A DNA stretch of 64,000 nt, taken from positions 23,158,714-23,222,713 of the forward strand of contig OW203725.1 in the NCBI GenBank assembly GCA_934045075.1. The letters are read 5' to 3'. Each line of letters begins with the position of its first letter. The stretch's first letter is position 1. Source of the stretch: Yponomeuta sedellus. Lineage: Eukaryota; Arthropoda; Insecta; Lepidoptera; Yponomeutidae. Below the pieces are notes generated by a model. The model saw only the letters and a program-made list of their open reading frames with translations. It was not told the DNA's origin and did no database searches. The translations under genes were made by a program, and so were the position numbers. This document shows, piece after piece, positions 21,776 through 31,970 of this stretch.

Positions 21776-22110
21776 AACTGTCAAGAAAATAACTTTTTTG
21801 TGATGGACTTATTTCATGAATTATTGAGAGATTATGAAAGATTCTTACTTAGTAATTATTCGCCCGAGAGTAAATAACCATATATACCAATTTCTACTGA
21901 GTATTTGTTCAATATCATTGTCGTTTAATGTTTCCATATAATGAGCTTCAATGTTGTAAAATACAACGGGGAGCTTGCATAAAAAAAATTCATTTAAGAG
22001 TGGCATTAGGTACAAATTATTTTAAAGCAGTAAATATAATACTTCAATCATAAATTAATAATTTCAAATAATTTCTTGTATATTGAACCATAAGGTAATG
22101 ATTATACTAT

Positions 22111-22504
22111 TGTTAGCTACAATAACGTTTACACCATTTTTTACAATTTAATTACGCCATTATTCGATTTAAATCAAGAAAACATTTATATTAAACATCA
22201 CTAAACGAATGACGTCACGCCGCCACCTGTCACTCTAGCCTATAAAAGGGCAGGTGTCGCCATTCTGTGCCATTCGTTTACTGACCGTTAAGGTGCGCAC
22301 AACTTAGGACGAAACTCTGTCCGATCAAAATTGTAGAATCATTATTGCTGATTTACTGTGTAAACTGTGTTTGAATTAGTGAAATAGTGAGACGAATAAA
22401 TTGTGGATTATTCACGTAAGTACATTCAATGTTTTATTTTAATATCTCTTTCAAGAATCGGTCAGATACCAGATGGGGATCGCAAAATCCCCTAGTAGAT
22501 AACA
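22111..22504 (+). mobile_element. Solo LTR (394 bp)
   Basis: Starts TGTTAGCTAC and ends GTAGATAACA (TGTTA..TAACA complementary ends). It is flanked by the 4-bp duplication CTAT (22107-22110, 22505-22508). The sister element copy lacks it: at 2300-2320 the flanking words are nearly continuous. Inside are TATAAAAGGG at 22241 and AATAAA near 22398, as expected for an LTR promoter and polyadenylation signal. The 4-bp target fits Ty3/gypsy. It differs from the LTR at 39960. Confidence 0.85.
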
Positions 22505-22514
22505 CTATTTTTAT

Positions 22515-22880
22515 TTTTAATACACTAACCCGTGCTAAGGACAAATTTGAAAACCTATTTAGAGGCTAAAAATTCCACCCATGCGGAGATTCGAACCCGC
22601 GACCTCTGGCTATCCGTGCTAGCGCTCTTTCCAACTGAGCTAATGGGCGCCTCACCTAACTGCAAAGTAGGTAGGTACTCGGGGCTGCAAGTGGTGCAAA
22701 TTACTTCAGCCAGATGTCGCTGCCTGTACGTAACACAGAGAATAGTGTAAAGAGGTTCGAAATTTCACTGATGCTGGTGAGTCGCCTATTAGCTCAGTTG
22801 GAAAGAGCGCTGGCACGGATAGCCAGAAGTCGCGGGTTCGAATCCCGGCATGGGTGGAATTTTTAGCCTCTAAATAGGTT
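22515..22880. repeat. Facing pair of tRNA-like SINEs
   Basis: A minus copy (22515-22652) and a plus copy with 5' extension (22653-22880). Same arrangement as 1925-2305. Confidence 0.75.
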
Positions 22881-23274
22881 CATAAGTTAATGACTTATTT
22901 GATCAATTTGATCAAACAGAAATTTTGTTATTTATCCTTTGTCAATGTTGCCATGTTTATAGTGAAATCAAATGATAATACAATAATGTAACATTTTTTT
23001 CTGACCCAATAGAAATATAATTCAATATTTACTAGGACTCCATTATTTGAGACTAACTTTTGAAATACTGTAAAAATATTTCAATAATATGATTTTGAGT
23101 AACAAATGTTGATAAAGCGAAAAAGATCTGTCAGGATCATGGCAAGTGGTAAACGCTGATCTCTGCGTACGCGATACGGGTGTGTGAATATGTTACGGTA
23201 TGTTATGTTTTTTGTTAATTTGATTTTATTGAAATCAAATAAATGAATATGATAAAATAAATGAATATGAATCA

Positions 23275-23700
23275 TTCTAGGTTCTCCGTTGAGGAGATCC
23301 TGTAACCATTTTCTTTTTCCCAGATCTAACTAACTAATCACCTTACTTTTCCGTAATCAGATCTTATCAGAAAGTTCTGCTAAAGATCTCAATAATACAG
23401 ATTAAATAAGGCGAAACTCGAATAGTTTCCTAATATCTGTTGTGAAGATCTAGTTTCTGAAGGGTCACTAGAATTTGGGTACTTTGCTGTGCCATCTAAG
23501 AACTTGTCACCAAGTTTCACCAAAGATCTCATAAATACTAATCGAATAAGTACAAACTCAAACGGTCTACTGCTATCCGTTGAGGAGATCCCAAACACAC
23601 CTTTCAACGCTCTCAACAGACCATGCTCCCCAAGTTTAAACAAAGATCTCATCAATACCGATCAAATAAAACCCTAACTAAAAGATTTTACTGTAAAAAA
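23275..23700. repeat. Degenerate tandem triplet, inverted copy
   Basis: Inverted counterpart of 1137-1529; overlaps the start of the right arm. Confidence 0.6.
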
Positions 23701-24081
23701 CCAATTGAAAATATTTATTGTCAGTTTTCGTTAAATACTCGGTAGAAACTGGTATTTATGGTTATTTACTCTCGGGCGGATAATTACTAAGTAAGAATCT
23801 TTAACAATCTCTCAATAATACATGAAATAAGTCCATCACAAAAAAGTTATTTTCTTGAGATATACTTATTTCGTTCTTTCGTCAAAAAAGAATGAAAGAT
23901 ATTGAATATAGTCCTAAGGCTCGTGAGTAAAAATGGATTTAACGGTAATGCAATCTATTTTAGCGAACGAAAACACCAATAAACGTATTTACCCTCATAA
24001 ATACCCGTCGGGTAGATTCAATGGGAATATTCCCGCGAATCTACCCATTTCGGGTAAATACCCGGGTAGAATCACAACTCT

Positions 24082-24091
24082 AGGCATACCT
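24082..24091. repeat. Right flanking direct repeat AGGCATACCT
   Basis: Pairs with 20608-20617. Confidence 0.75.
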
Positions 24092-24950
24092 AGTCATGTC
24101 TGCGATACACCAGTGCGCCGCGGCACACACTTTGCGTAACACTGCTCTAGAGAGCCCGCAGAGTCAGTCATGCGTCAGTGCGAAGAAATTAACTAAATCA
24201 CTTTTTTCACTGCAGCGTATTAAAAAAAGCGATTTAGTTAATTTTTCGCAGTAACGTGCTTTGAAGCATTAATTCGCAAACAACGCATGTGTTCGTAGCG
24301 TACTTAGAAGTTGGATCGCGTTAGATTCGACGCTCTGGGCCGCATGTGTTCGCGATACCACAAACATCCACGGGCGAGCCGCTTCCCACCACAGAGTGTT
24401 GGTCGTGCGGGACCGCGCGTGGTGTCACGAGCGATCCCAATGCGCATCGTGGAATTCCACCTTTACAGAATGCAGCAAATAAACTTTTCCACGTGTATAG
24501 TTCACTCAGTCACATAGAGGATGTGTTGCCGACTGTACCTACATAGATACAAAAGTCTATTTATAAATGCCTAAGACGGGCTATGCATAATAATGGTTAT
24601 CTTGTTGTTCCGAGATTGCTGCACAGATAGCAGCGATAACCGATAAGAAAGCCTCGTATTAGTTCACTTACTAATAATAAAATGGGTACTTAGAGTTGTA
24701 CGAAAGTAGGTAAGTAATTAACTCAGAAGGTGATGTTGAGGAACTCTCCGGAAAGAAAATATTAGACGAGATAAGAAAAGTTAAGTCAAACAATTTAGTT
24801 CACTTTTAAAAATAACATGTTTACTAAATTAATTAATTTCAAAGTTACCTATTAAATTGACATTTAAAAAACAATATTCATTGTTTATACAGGGGAAAGT
24901 GGCAGTTCCTGATCTCTGTCTGTCTACCCCTCTGAGATACAGGCGTGAGA
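24092..24950. other. No gene seen; one inverted repeat
   Basis: A ~28-bp imperfect inverted repeat at about 24179-24252 (GCGAAGAAATTAACTAAATC and its complement) could form a stem. Frames at 24311-24546 have no family resemblance. Confidence 0.4.
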
Positions 24951-24963
24951 TTACGTGATGTTA

Positions 24964-25056
24964 TTATGTTACAGTACGTTATGTTATGTTATGTTACGTT
25001 ACGTTATGTTATGTTATGTTACGTTACGTTGCGTTACATTACGTTATGTTATGTTG
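24964..25056 (+). repeat. (TTAYG)n pentanucleotide array
   Basis: Runs of ATGTT and ACGTT pentamers with a higher-order pattern of groups of ATGTT followed by two ACGTT. It lies just after a LINE 3' tail (24890-24960). Confidence 0.8.
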
Positions 25057-25299
25057 TTATTTATAAAGCAGAATTCATGACATAAAAATACATAAGTAGT
25101 TAATTATTTATTACATTTCGAATCTCGTAGCTATCATATCACACAGCGATGTTTACCGGTGAAATTTAATAGGTTGTAATAAAATGAGTATTTTTTTGAT
25201 AAATGAGGTCGGAAGGTTTGATAGATAATAAAATTACGTACGTTCAAGACATATTTTGTGTTATTCTGCAACAAATATTTATGGAGATTGATAAGATTA

Positions 25300-25730
25300 T
25301 ACTATTTTTATTTTAATGCACTAACCCGTGCTAAGGAACAAATTTAAAAACCTATTTAGAGGCTAAAAATTTCACCCATGCCGGGATTCGAACCCGGAAC
25401 CTCTGGCTATCCGTGCCAGCGCTCTACCAATTGAGCCAATGGGCGACTCACGGCATCAGTGAAATTTCGAACCTCTTTACACTATTCTCTGTATTACGTA
25501 CAGGCAGCGACATCTGACTTAAGCAAATTGCATTACTTACAGCCCCGACTACCTACTTTGCAGTTAGGTTTTAACATCGGAACGATATCATTGTACCCAC
25601 ATGATTATACTATTTTTATTTTAATGCACTAACCCGTGCTAAGGAACAAATTTAAAAAACTATTTAGAGGCTAAAAATTTCACCCATGCCGGGATTCGAA
25701 CCCGGAACCTCTGGCTATCCGTGCCAGAGA
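25300..25730 (-). repeat. Head-to-tail tRNA-like SINE dimer
   Basis: Two minus copies about 306 bp apart. The second is truncated at CCGTGCCAG. The linker CAGTTAGGTTTTAACATCGGAACG..CCCACATGATTATA joins the 5' end of one unit to the 3' end of the next. Confidence 0.75.
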
Positions 25731-26334
25731 TAAGATTGTGTGAAAATGATACTAAAATTTATAATTTTCTATCCTGTACCTAGTTTTTTACTGAGATTGA
25801 TAAGATTGTTTGAAAAATAGTTATACAAAAATTTATAATTTTGGAAAGAAGTTTCTTCTTTATTATACGTAAGTATCTGAAAACAATTATAAGTTTAAAA
25901 TTTCCTAATTTTGTTGTCTATCAAACCGTCAGACCACATTTATCAAAAGAATACAATAATTAATTTCACGATGAATTATTATTCATGTTAATACTGGGAG
26001 CGAGAGCGAGATAGTATGAGAACTGTGACAGCAGCCATGATGCTTACTAGGAAACGCCGAAAAAAACACATACCTTTTACATAGTATGGTACAAATTTTA
26101 CGTCGATGTTGACGACGTCGATGAAAAACGACAAAAATATAGTACTCCTAAACTATAGTACTCAGTACAATAAAAAAAATATTGTGTGAGCGAGACAGCA
26201 TGGTCGACGTAATAGACAGAGCATACTTAAGAACTACCAACAGAAACGCATCATCATTTATGTATACCATCCTGAAAACTTAGTCAGCCTAGCCTATAGG
26301 AAAGACTAGTCAATAATGATTAACTAACTAACTA
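25731..26334. other. No gene seen
   Basis: AT-rich. 26165-26245 shares 'gtgtga.cgagacagcatg' with 19652-19672. 26260-26310 has a fragment of the ~160-bp repeat. Confidence 0.4.
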
Positions 26335-26458
26335 CTTTTCGTCGTAAGGTTGTCTGGAAGAAATTGCTTTTAGCAATAAGGCCGCCAATTGTACTTTGTA
26401 TCTTTACATGTTTTATAATATGTGCTCTGGTGTGCAATAAAGAATATTCTTATCTCAT
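26335..26458 (+). mobile_element. LINE 3' tail
   Basis: 'ggttgtctggaagaaattgc', the hairpin 'attgcttttagcaat', and 'gtgcaataaagaat'. Same family as 9912-10022. Confidence 0.6.
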
Positions 26459-26459
26459 C

Positions 26460-26738
26460 TTATCATCATCAATCCATTATGTACCCACCGAGGGTCACGG
26501 GTCTCTTCGCTAAGGAAGGTATAGGCCGTACTTCACCACGGGGGCCAAGTCCGGATTGGTGGGGGCTTGCAAGACTAGTGGCTGGTCTTACTGTCAGAAG
26601 TTTTCAAGCCTCCGACTTAACGACTGCTATCTATCGACGGCAGCCGGCACCAACTGCTTTACGTGCCTTTGCGAAGCACGGAATGGCACGGAATGGCTCA
26701 GAAAAATGCCGCACTGGCCCCACGTTGGGCGCCAATGT
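26460..26738 (-). repeat. 5S-like SINE family, tail part
   Basis: 'ccaccgagggtcacgggtct', 'caccacgggggccaagtcc' and 'cgtgcctttgcgaagcacgg'. The 5S-like head is replaced at 26735 by a tRNA-like SINE. Confidence 0.65.
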
Positions 26739-26741
26739 GAT

Positions 26742-27075
26742 TTAAAAACCTATTTAGAGGCTAAAAATTTCACCCATGCCGGGATTCGAACCCGCAAACT
26801 CTGGCTATCCGTACCAGCGCTCTACCAATTGAGCCAATGGGCGACTCACGGCATCAGTGAAATTTCGAACCTCTTTACAATATTCTCTGTATTACGTACA
26901 GGCAGCGACATCTGACTTGAGCAAATTGCATTACTTACAGCCCCGACTACCTACTTTGCAGTTAGGTTTTAACATCGGAACGATATCACTGTACCCACAT
27001 GATTACACTATTTTTATTTTTAATGCACTAACCCGTGCTAAGGAACAAATTTAAAAACCTATTTAGAGGCTAATG
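26742..27075 (-). repeat. tRNA-like SINE, full unit plus start of next
   Basis: Minus copy with 5' extension, then the linker CATGATTACACTA and the first 20 bp of a second unit (AAAACCTATTTAGAGGCTAA). Confidence 0.75.
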
Positions 27076-27099
27076 TGATGTTGTAAAACTTTTAATAAA

Positions 27100-27195
27100 T
27101 AACCCAAGGTTAGCTGGAAGAAAATACTCATTAGTATTAAGCTCGCCTTTGTCCAAATACGCTTATTGTGCAATAAAGAATTTTCTAATCTAATC
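27100..27195 (+). mobile_element. LINE 3' tail
   Basis: 'ggttagctggaagaaaatac..gcaataaagaatt'. Confidence 0.55.
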
Positions 27196-27197
27196 TA

Positions 27198-27478
27198 ATA
27201 AATAATAAAACTGGAACGACTTTTTATTTTACTTACTTAAATGTGTTTGTTTAATATTAAATTTATAGTATAAACAGAAAACTCGATAAAAACGGAATAA
27301 GCAGGTAAAAATCGTCCGGTCTAGTCGGAATGTGAAGTAAGTAGTAATGCAAAAAATGAGGGAAAAAGACGTAATTTAAAATTAAGCGTTTTCTTAATTT
27401 AAAATTACGTCTTAGACATATGAGAATTGACAGAATTATAAAGAAATATAAAAAATGGTGTAAAGAGGTTTGCACCGT
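27198..27478 (+). repeat. Dispersed repeat, copy B, with palindromic insertion
   Basis: Homologous to 838-1085 (inverted) and 27636-27895. A 46-bp perfect-arm palindrome at 27367-27412 (AGACGTAATTTAAAATTAAG and its complement) interrupts it where copy C has a single GACGTAATTTAAA. Confidence 0.6.
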
Positions 27479-27600
27479 TACAGCGTTAGTCATAGGCGGT
27501 CGCCCAACTATGTACTGAACGCGCCCTATGTTGCTTACCCTTCGTGATTGTTTAAGATCAGTCGGTCAGCCCGGGCTACGTGCGATGTCATCAACATTTA
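27478..27600 (-). repeat. 5S-like SINE head fragment
   Basis: 'cagcgttagtcataggcggtcgcccaa' and 'gcgccctatgttgct', as at 9500-9535. Confidence 0.55.
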
Positions 27601-27635
27601 TTTTGGAACGTTGTATATCATTTATAAATACATAA

Positions 27636-27895
27636 TAAGAACTGGAACGACTTCAATTGTGGCTTTATTTGTAGATTAGTAGTATAATATTTTAATAAAA
27701 CAGAAAACTGGTTAAAAACGGGTAAACAGAGAAGCAGGTAAAATAGTCAGATCTGGCCAAAGGGTAAAGTAGTAATAGTAATGATGAAAAATGAGGGAAA
27801 TCGAATAATGTGTGACGTAATTTAAATGTTTGAAAACGATAGATAGAAAAAGAAATAAAAATAGTGTGAAGAGGCTTGCACCGTTACAATTTGTT
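27636..27895 (+). repeat. Dispersed repeat, copy C
   Basis: See 838-1085. Ends GAGGCTTGCACCGTTAC. Confidence 0.6.
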
Positions 27896-27899
27896 ATAC

Positions 27900-28030
27900 T
27901 TTAGATAGGTAGATAGAGAACACTTTATTGCACAGCCAGAAAAATATTACTTACAACCATGATTCTTAAATCTAAGTAATGTTATACAATTAGCGGATAT
28001 GGCTTTAATGCAGAGAGAAAAACATTAACA
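27900..28030 (-). mobile_element. LINE 3' tail (inverted)
   Basis: 'agaacactttattgcacagcc' is the reverse of the GTGCAATAAAG tail. Similar at 30150-30250. Confidence 0.5.
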
Positions 28031-28599
28031 TAACCTACAATGTGATAAGCAATTCGGTTTTGGATGGTTTTCATCTTCCCTTGGGGAACATCCCTTATTT
28101 GGTCGAAGTACATGCAACACACTCTTGCCCAATTTTTATTATAGTTCGTTATCCTAGTGTAGAGACTGCGCTATGAGGCTGTACTGCGTTTTTATTTACA
28201 AATAATGAAAACCGGTCAAGTGTGTCGGAAGCCCGCCACAAGCGAACTGAAGGAAAGGAAAGAATTAGAAAACACGTTTTTGTTAAGTAACAAATTATTA
28301 TGTGGCGGTTCGGAAGCGAGAGTCTGACTTGAGCTTGACCGCTTTTTCAAAAAAATCTCCTCTTGTTCAACTGTTGAACAGTGGACTGGATCAAGTCGCG
28401 GGAGAAATACTAGTCTTGTCATTGTTTGTTCGGGATCTTCTTTAGTCTGAGATTACTATGATATGACCTACTTTGCTATGCAAATTAATGAGTGTGTCAA
28501 CATTTCCTCGCTGCAACCTCTGTTGCCTGACCCGGGGCGGGCACGGGGCAAGCGTAGTTTTTAAGCCCTAAATTTCTCTCACTCTCTTTCTGAGAGAAG

Positions 28600-28800
28600 T
28601 CATGTCCCCCTGGAGTACAAAGCTATGTGACTGCGTCTCGGCAAACTTAGTGTAGGACGCCCTCCGACCAGGTGGGATGACGATCTGCGGAAAACTACAG
28701 GCAGATGCTGGAGCAAGCCGAAGACCGGGCGCTATGGCGCTCATTAGGGGAGGGCTATGTCCAACAGTATACTAATATAGCCAGAAGAAGAAGAAGAGAC
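28600..28800 (+). mobile_element. RTE-type LINE C-terminal fragment
   Basis: The frame reads L-S-V-G-R-P-P-T-R-W-D-D-D-L-R-K..A-G-..-W, typical of the C-terminus of RTE elements, then 'ggcgctcattaggggagggc' and 'gaagaagaagaag'. Related tails are at 48270-48553, 52510-52575 (inverted) and 53310-53395. Confidence 0.65.
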
Positions 28801-29077
28801 TCCCGGAAATTCAAATAGGTTAGTTCATTGCTAGCTCATAAGTATTTCATAGATTTATTAACTTGGAAATAATTTATTTGTTATAAGAGGTGACGTCATA
28901 AGACTGCAGGTTTCTCTGTTTCTTCTACTCAGCCAAATTGAACTATAAGGGTGACGAAGTTCAATCCACATACAGTCCAATTGATCCTGCAGGGTAAAAT
29001 ACAAGGCCGCAGAAGACCAGGAATTAGAAGAACTCACCGCAAGAAGAAGAATATTTGGTAAGTACCTACATCAAACA

Positions 29078-29566
29078 TTGATCATCATAGGCCTTTGCAT
29101 CCGTTACGGAAGATTTAGGCAGTACCTAACACCCATATTCCAAGAAGTTTCTCAAAGTCTCCTCGACTCAATACTCAACGGAGGTGGAGTCGAGGAGAGG
29201 TGGAGGCATTTCCTTGAGCCAGTATTACCAGTCAGTAGGTATTTGGAGTGCCCTCGAGTGAGTACAATCAATATAATCTATAGTTTAACTCGACTGAGAA
29301 TTTCGTTTTATATGTTGGGAATGGCAATGTCATTGCTAAGCTTTGACAGGCAGAAGTTTTTCTTTCTCGAGGAGGCTTTAGGTAGGTCCCGAGGTGCCTT
29401 CGCTTTGACAGTTGATTCCTCGACTCGAGTGAGAAACTTGCTCGATTGGAGGAAATTTATCCTCGGTCGAGCAAGAGTGGAGTGGAGAAAAACTTCCAGA
29501 ATCGTCTTAGAATTCGGGTTTAAGACGGAGTTTACACGTTTCGTATGGCGTCAGTTCAGTCCGTGA
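29078..29566 (+). other. 162-codon open frame, probably not a gene
   Basis: No family resemblance is seen. The DNA is rich in CCTCGACTC/GAGTCGAGG words that can pair with each other (29160-29200, 29420-29480). The frame runs into the inverted-repeat element at 29524. I treat it as fortuitous. Confidence 0.2.
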
Positions 29567-29727
29567 CCTCGATCAAGCTCGGATTGATGCCAGACTGAGG
29601 AAGCATCAAAATATTCGAATATCCGTCAGTCTGGTTCATCAGTCCACTGAATAGACAAGGGGTCTGCCGTCAGTCTAACCAGACTGATGGAATTGACTGA
29701 CGCCAGGCTGAACGTGTAAAGTCCGTC
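29524..29727. mobile_element. MITE flanked by TAA
   Basis: The arms GACGGAGTTTACACGTTTCG.. and ..GAACGTGTAAAGTCCGTC are imperfect inverted repeats of about 35 bp. TAA lies on both sides (29521-29523, 29728-29730), consistent with a PIF/Harbinger-type 3-bp duplication. Internal CAGTCTGGTT/AACCAGACTG words pair again. Confidence 0.65.
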
Positions 29728-29730
29728 TAA

Positions 29731-30329
29731 GAGTTTGACACTTTTTTGGGTGACTAAATAGTCCGATTTGAGAGCGGCAGGCCCTACTGCGTGTAGGATA
29801 GGTAAAGGAAGAGCCCGGAGTCTGGTCAGTTGAATAGTAACAATAAACTATGAATTGTCGTTACATGAAATGCGGCCCTGATCTCACCTACGGAGTAAAT
29901 ATTTTAAACGGGCCCGAGATTATTTATTAGGTAAAACGTAATGGCCTTAATTCCCTTCGTCAGACCCGTTTAATGTATACGTATGTATAAGCATCGTGAA
30001 CTATTTGGGAATACTTAAGGTTAGCTGAATCTGACGCAAAGTAGAAGCGGATTATCTTCGACTCTGCGCCGATATGAGTTAACCCTTACCTATTTGATTA
30101 AACCAAGATGTGTACACGTACGAGTATCTAGACTCGCGTTTTAGACAGATAGAGTACACTTTATTGCACAACCCTAAAAAAGAATACAACCATGATTTCT
30201 TATATCTAAGTAACGTGATACAATTGGCGGTCTTATCGATAAGAGCGATCTCTTACAGACAACCTTTGGATGGAGTGGATTGCATGAAGAATATAGTCGG
30301 TACGTGCATGTACATAAATAATTAAATCT
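29731..30329. other. No gene seen
   Basis: Contains an inverted LINE-tail fragment around 30150-30250 ('agagtacactttattgcac'). Otherwise anonymous. Confidence 0.4.
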
Positions 30330-30700
30330 GTTTGCTGGAAGTAATCTCTTTCAGAGATAAGCTCGCCTTTTTACATGTTATTTCTTATGTAAGGTCCGGT
30401 TAAATTATTCGTGTGCAACAATAGTGTAATAGATGCATCTGACGGTGTCTCTGATAAAATAAATTTCAAAATAATCAGAGAGAAAGTTAAGTATGTTACA
30501 TTAATGTTACATAATAAATTATGTTACTAAGACAGAGGTGTAATGAGATACTATACGTATGTATATGTAGCAAAATTAGTTTATACCTACATAATTAATC
30601 ATTTGCTTGGCTTTCTCCAAGGCAGGGCTTATACAGAAGAGACGTCAGGAGGACGTGCGAAGGTGGCGGATAGTCAAAGTAAAACAATAATAATACAATA

Positions 30701-30844
30701 CTTACCCCCCGTTTCTCGTACACTAACAAGCTGTTAATCTACTGTTAACAGCTGTCAGTTGGCCAAAGTGCATACAAAAAAAACAACTGACAACTGTTAA
30801 CAGCAGATTAACAGCTTGTTAATGTACGAGAAACCGGGAGTAAG
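30701..30844. mobile_element. Near-perfect palindromic MITE (144 bp, TA flanks)
   Basis: Two arms of about 60 bp (CTTACCCCCCGTTTCTCGTA.. and ..TACGAGAAACCGGGAGTAAG) surround a short loop near 30770. TA flanks both sides (30699-30700, 30845-30846). No coding capacity. Confidence 0.75.
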
Positions 30845-30934
30845 TATAGCGTCAGTTTTGTCGTCGTTCTGGGAGCGATTTTAAGAGCAATTTATTAAGT
30901 TACTTAAATGTTTTTTAACGAATAAACATATTTT

Positions 30935-31055
30935 ATTATTATTATACTTTATTGCACACGAAACATTAAATAGGACATTACATAATTATGAAATAACATG
31001 TACAAAGGCGAGCCTATCTCTGCAAGAGATTTCTTCCAGCAAACCTTGGAGAGTG
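30935..31055 (-). mobile_element. LINE 3' tail (inverted)
   Basis: 'actttattgcacacg..aggcgagcctatctctgcaagagatttcttccagc', the reverse of the GCTGGAAGAGA tail. Confidence 0.6.
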
Positions 31056-31104
31056 GGAGAAGCAGTAAAAAACGGGTCTATACACACGGTTTTAACCGTG
31101 CTAC

Positions 31105-31440
31105 AAAGCGCTCGTGGCCCAGAGACGCGCTCGTGGCCTTGTGAAGCCCTCATGGCCTAGTGGAACCGAGTGATTAGACTCGATCACTGACTAAGCAACA
31201 ACAAGCGTGGTCAGGTGCTTCGCGCAGGGATGGATGACCAGACCATCCCGTGACTACCGCTAGCAGGATTTATTTCGAGCGTTTCTGTGCTTCGCAAGGT
31301 ACGTTAAGCCGTTGATGCCGGCTGTCGTGCAATGGCAGTCGTCAAGCCATGCCAGAGGCCTTATGGGCGGCTTGATATCTTCTGACAGTAAGGCCCGCTA
31401 CTGCCTTACAATCCCCCACCGTTTGACTTGGACAAACTAA
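31105..31440 (+). repeat. 5S-rRNA-like SINE
   Basis: Plus copy: 'gcaacaacaagcgtggtcagg', 'atggatgacc', 'cccgtgactaccg', then 'gtgcttcgcaaggtacg' and 'ggcggcttgatatcttctga'. The IE-like region carries a small internal duplication (ggatggatgaccagacca). Confidence 0.7.
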
Positions 31441-31599
31441 ACTTGGTGAAGTATAACATATTTTAAACTTTCGCGACTTTACACATAGAATATTTTATAT
31501 GCGTGTAGCGGTTGAAATTAAGAAACACAAAAATTTTAATCGGGAATGTGGTTTCAAACTGTCGCAAACGTGGGATCCGGTCATCAAGATGTGTTCGAG

Positions 31600-31970
31600 T
31601 GGAAAAAAGCCGCATGGCTTATCGTCCGACATTGTCAGTGTAGTGTGTCGCAACCCTAATAGTGCTTTGTGATGGCTGATTGAGGGTAGTCAGAAACCTC
31701 ATCAGCCGAAGATGCGAAAGGGTGCCAGCCATCAGTCTTCTCGTGACCACGATGACTGTAACGTCGTCGAAACGTCGGGGTAAAATAGCCATAAATTGCT
31801 ACGCGATTAAGCCCCGAAAATATTCTAACTATTGGAGAACTATGGCCAAACCTTCCTGCAATGCAGGAAGAGACCCGTGCCTCAGCAGTAGGGACATACA
31901 AAGGATCTATATCCAGGCAGATCGGTCTATGCGTCGTGGGACGCGTGGCGTACAAAGGGTAGACTAGCAT
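31600..31970 (-). repeat. Retroelement fragment, possibly Penelope-like
   Basis: 'tcagccatcacaaagcacta' (reverse) and 'gtaacgtcgtcgaaacgtcgggg' resemble repeats I associate with lepidopteran Penelope-like elements. No RT or GIY-YIG motif is present to prove it. It ends with the 'ggaagagacccgtgcc' tail shared with the 5S-like SINE family. Confidence 0.35.

Larger units (their letters stand above)
20852..22105 (+). repeat. 465-bp direct tandem units containing a SINE
   Basis: TCAAGAAAATAACTTTTTTG recurs at about 20852, 21316 and 21781 with a spacing of 464-465 bp. Units one and two each contain the same SINE at the same join; the third is partial. The SINE was therefore present before the duplication. 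The sister copy at 2815-3290 has only one unit. Confidence 0.75.
20618..24081 (+). mobile_element. Foldback-like transposon with long inverted arms (3464 bp)
   Basis: The termini AGAGTTG and CAACTCT are complementary. The left arm (20618-21206) and right arm (23503-24081) are inverted copies of each other over about 580 bp. Each arm starts with GGGTAAATACCC-type palindromic words and continues through the same blocks. The flanks are a 10-bp direct repeat. Long arms with subterminal short repeats and a ~9-10 bp target duplication recall Drosophila Foldback and Mutator-like elements, but no transposase frame is visible. Nested inside are tRNA-like SINEs, a solo LTR and a 465-bp direct duplication. 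A truncated inverted sister lies at 1108-3512. Confidence 0.75.

Noticed and set aside
29078..29566. 162-codon frame as a possible gene
   Set aside because: No domain resemblance, stem-forming repetitive DNA, and overlap with a MITE end.
31656..31970. Overlapping ~100-codon frames on both strands
   Set aside because: They lie in a retroelement fragment and show no protein-family pattern.
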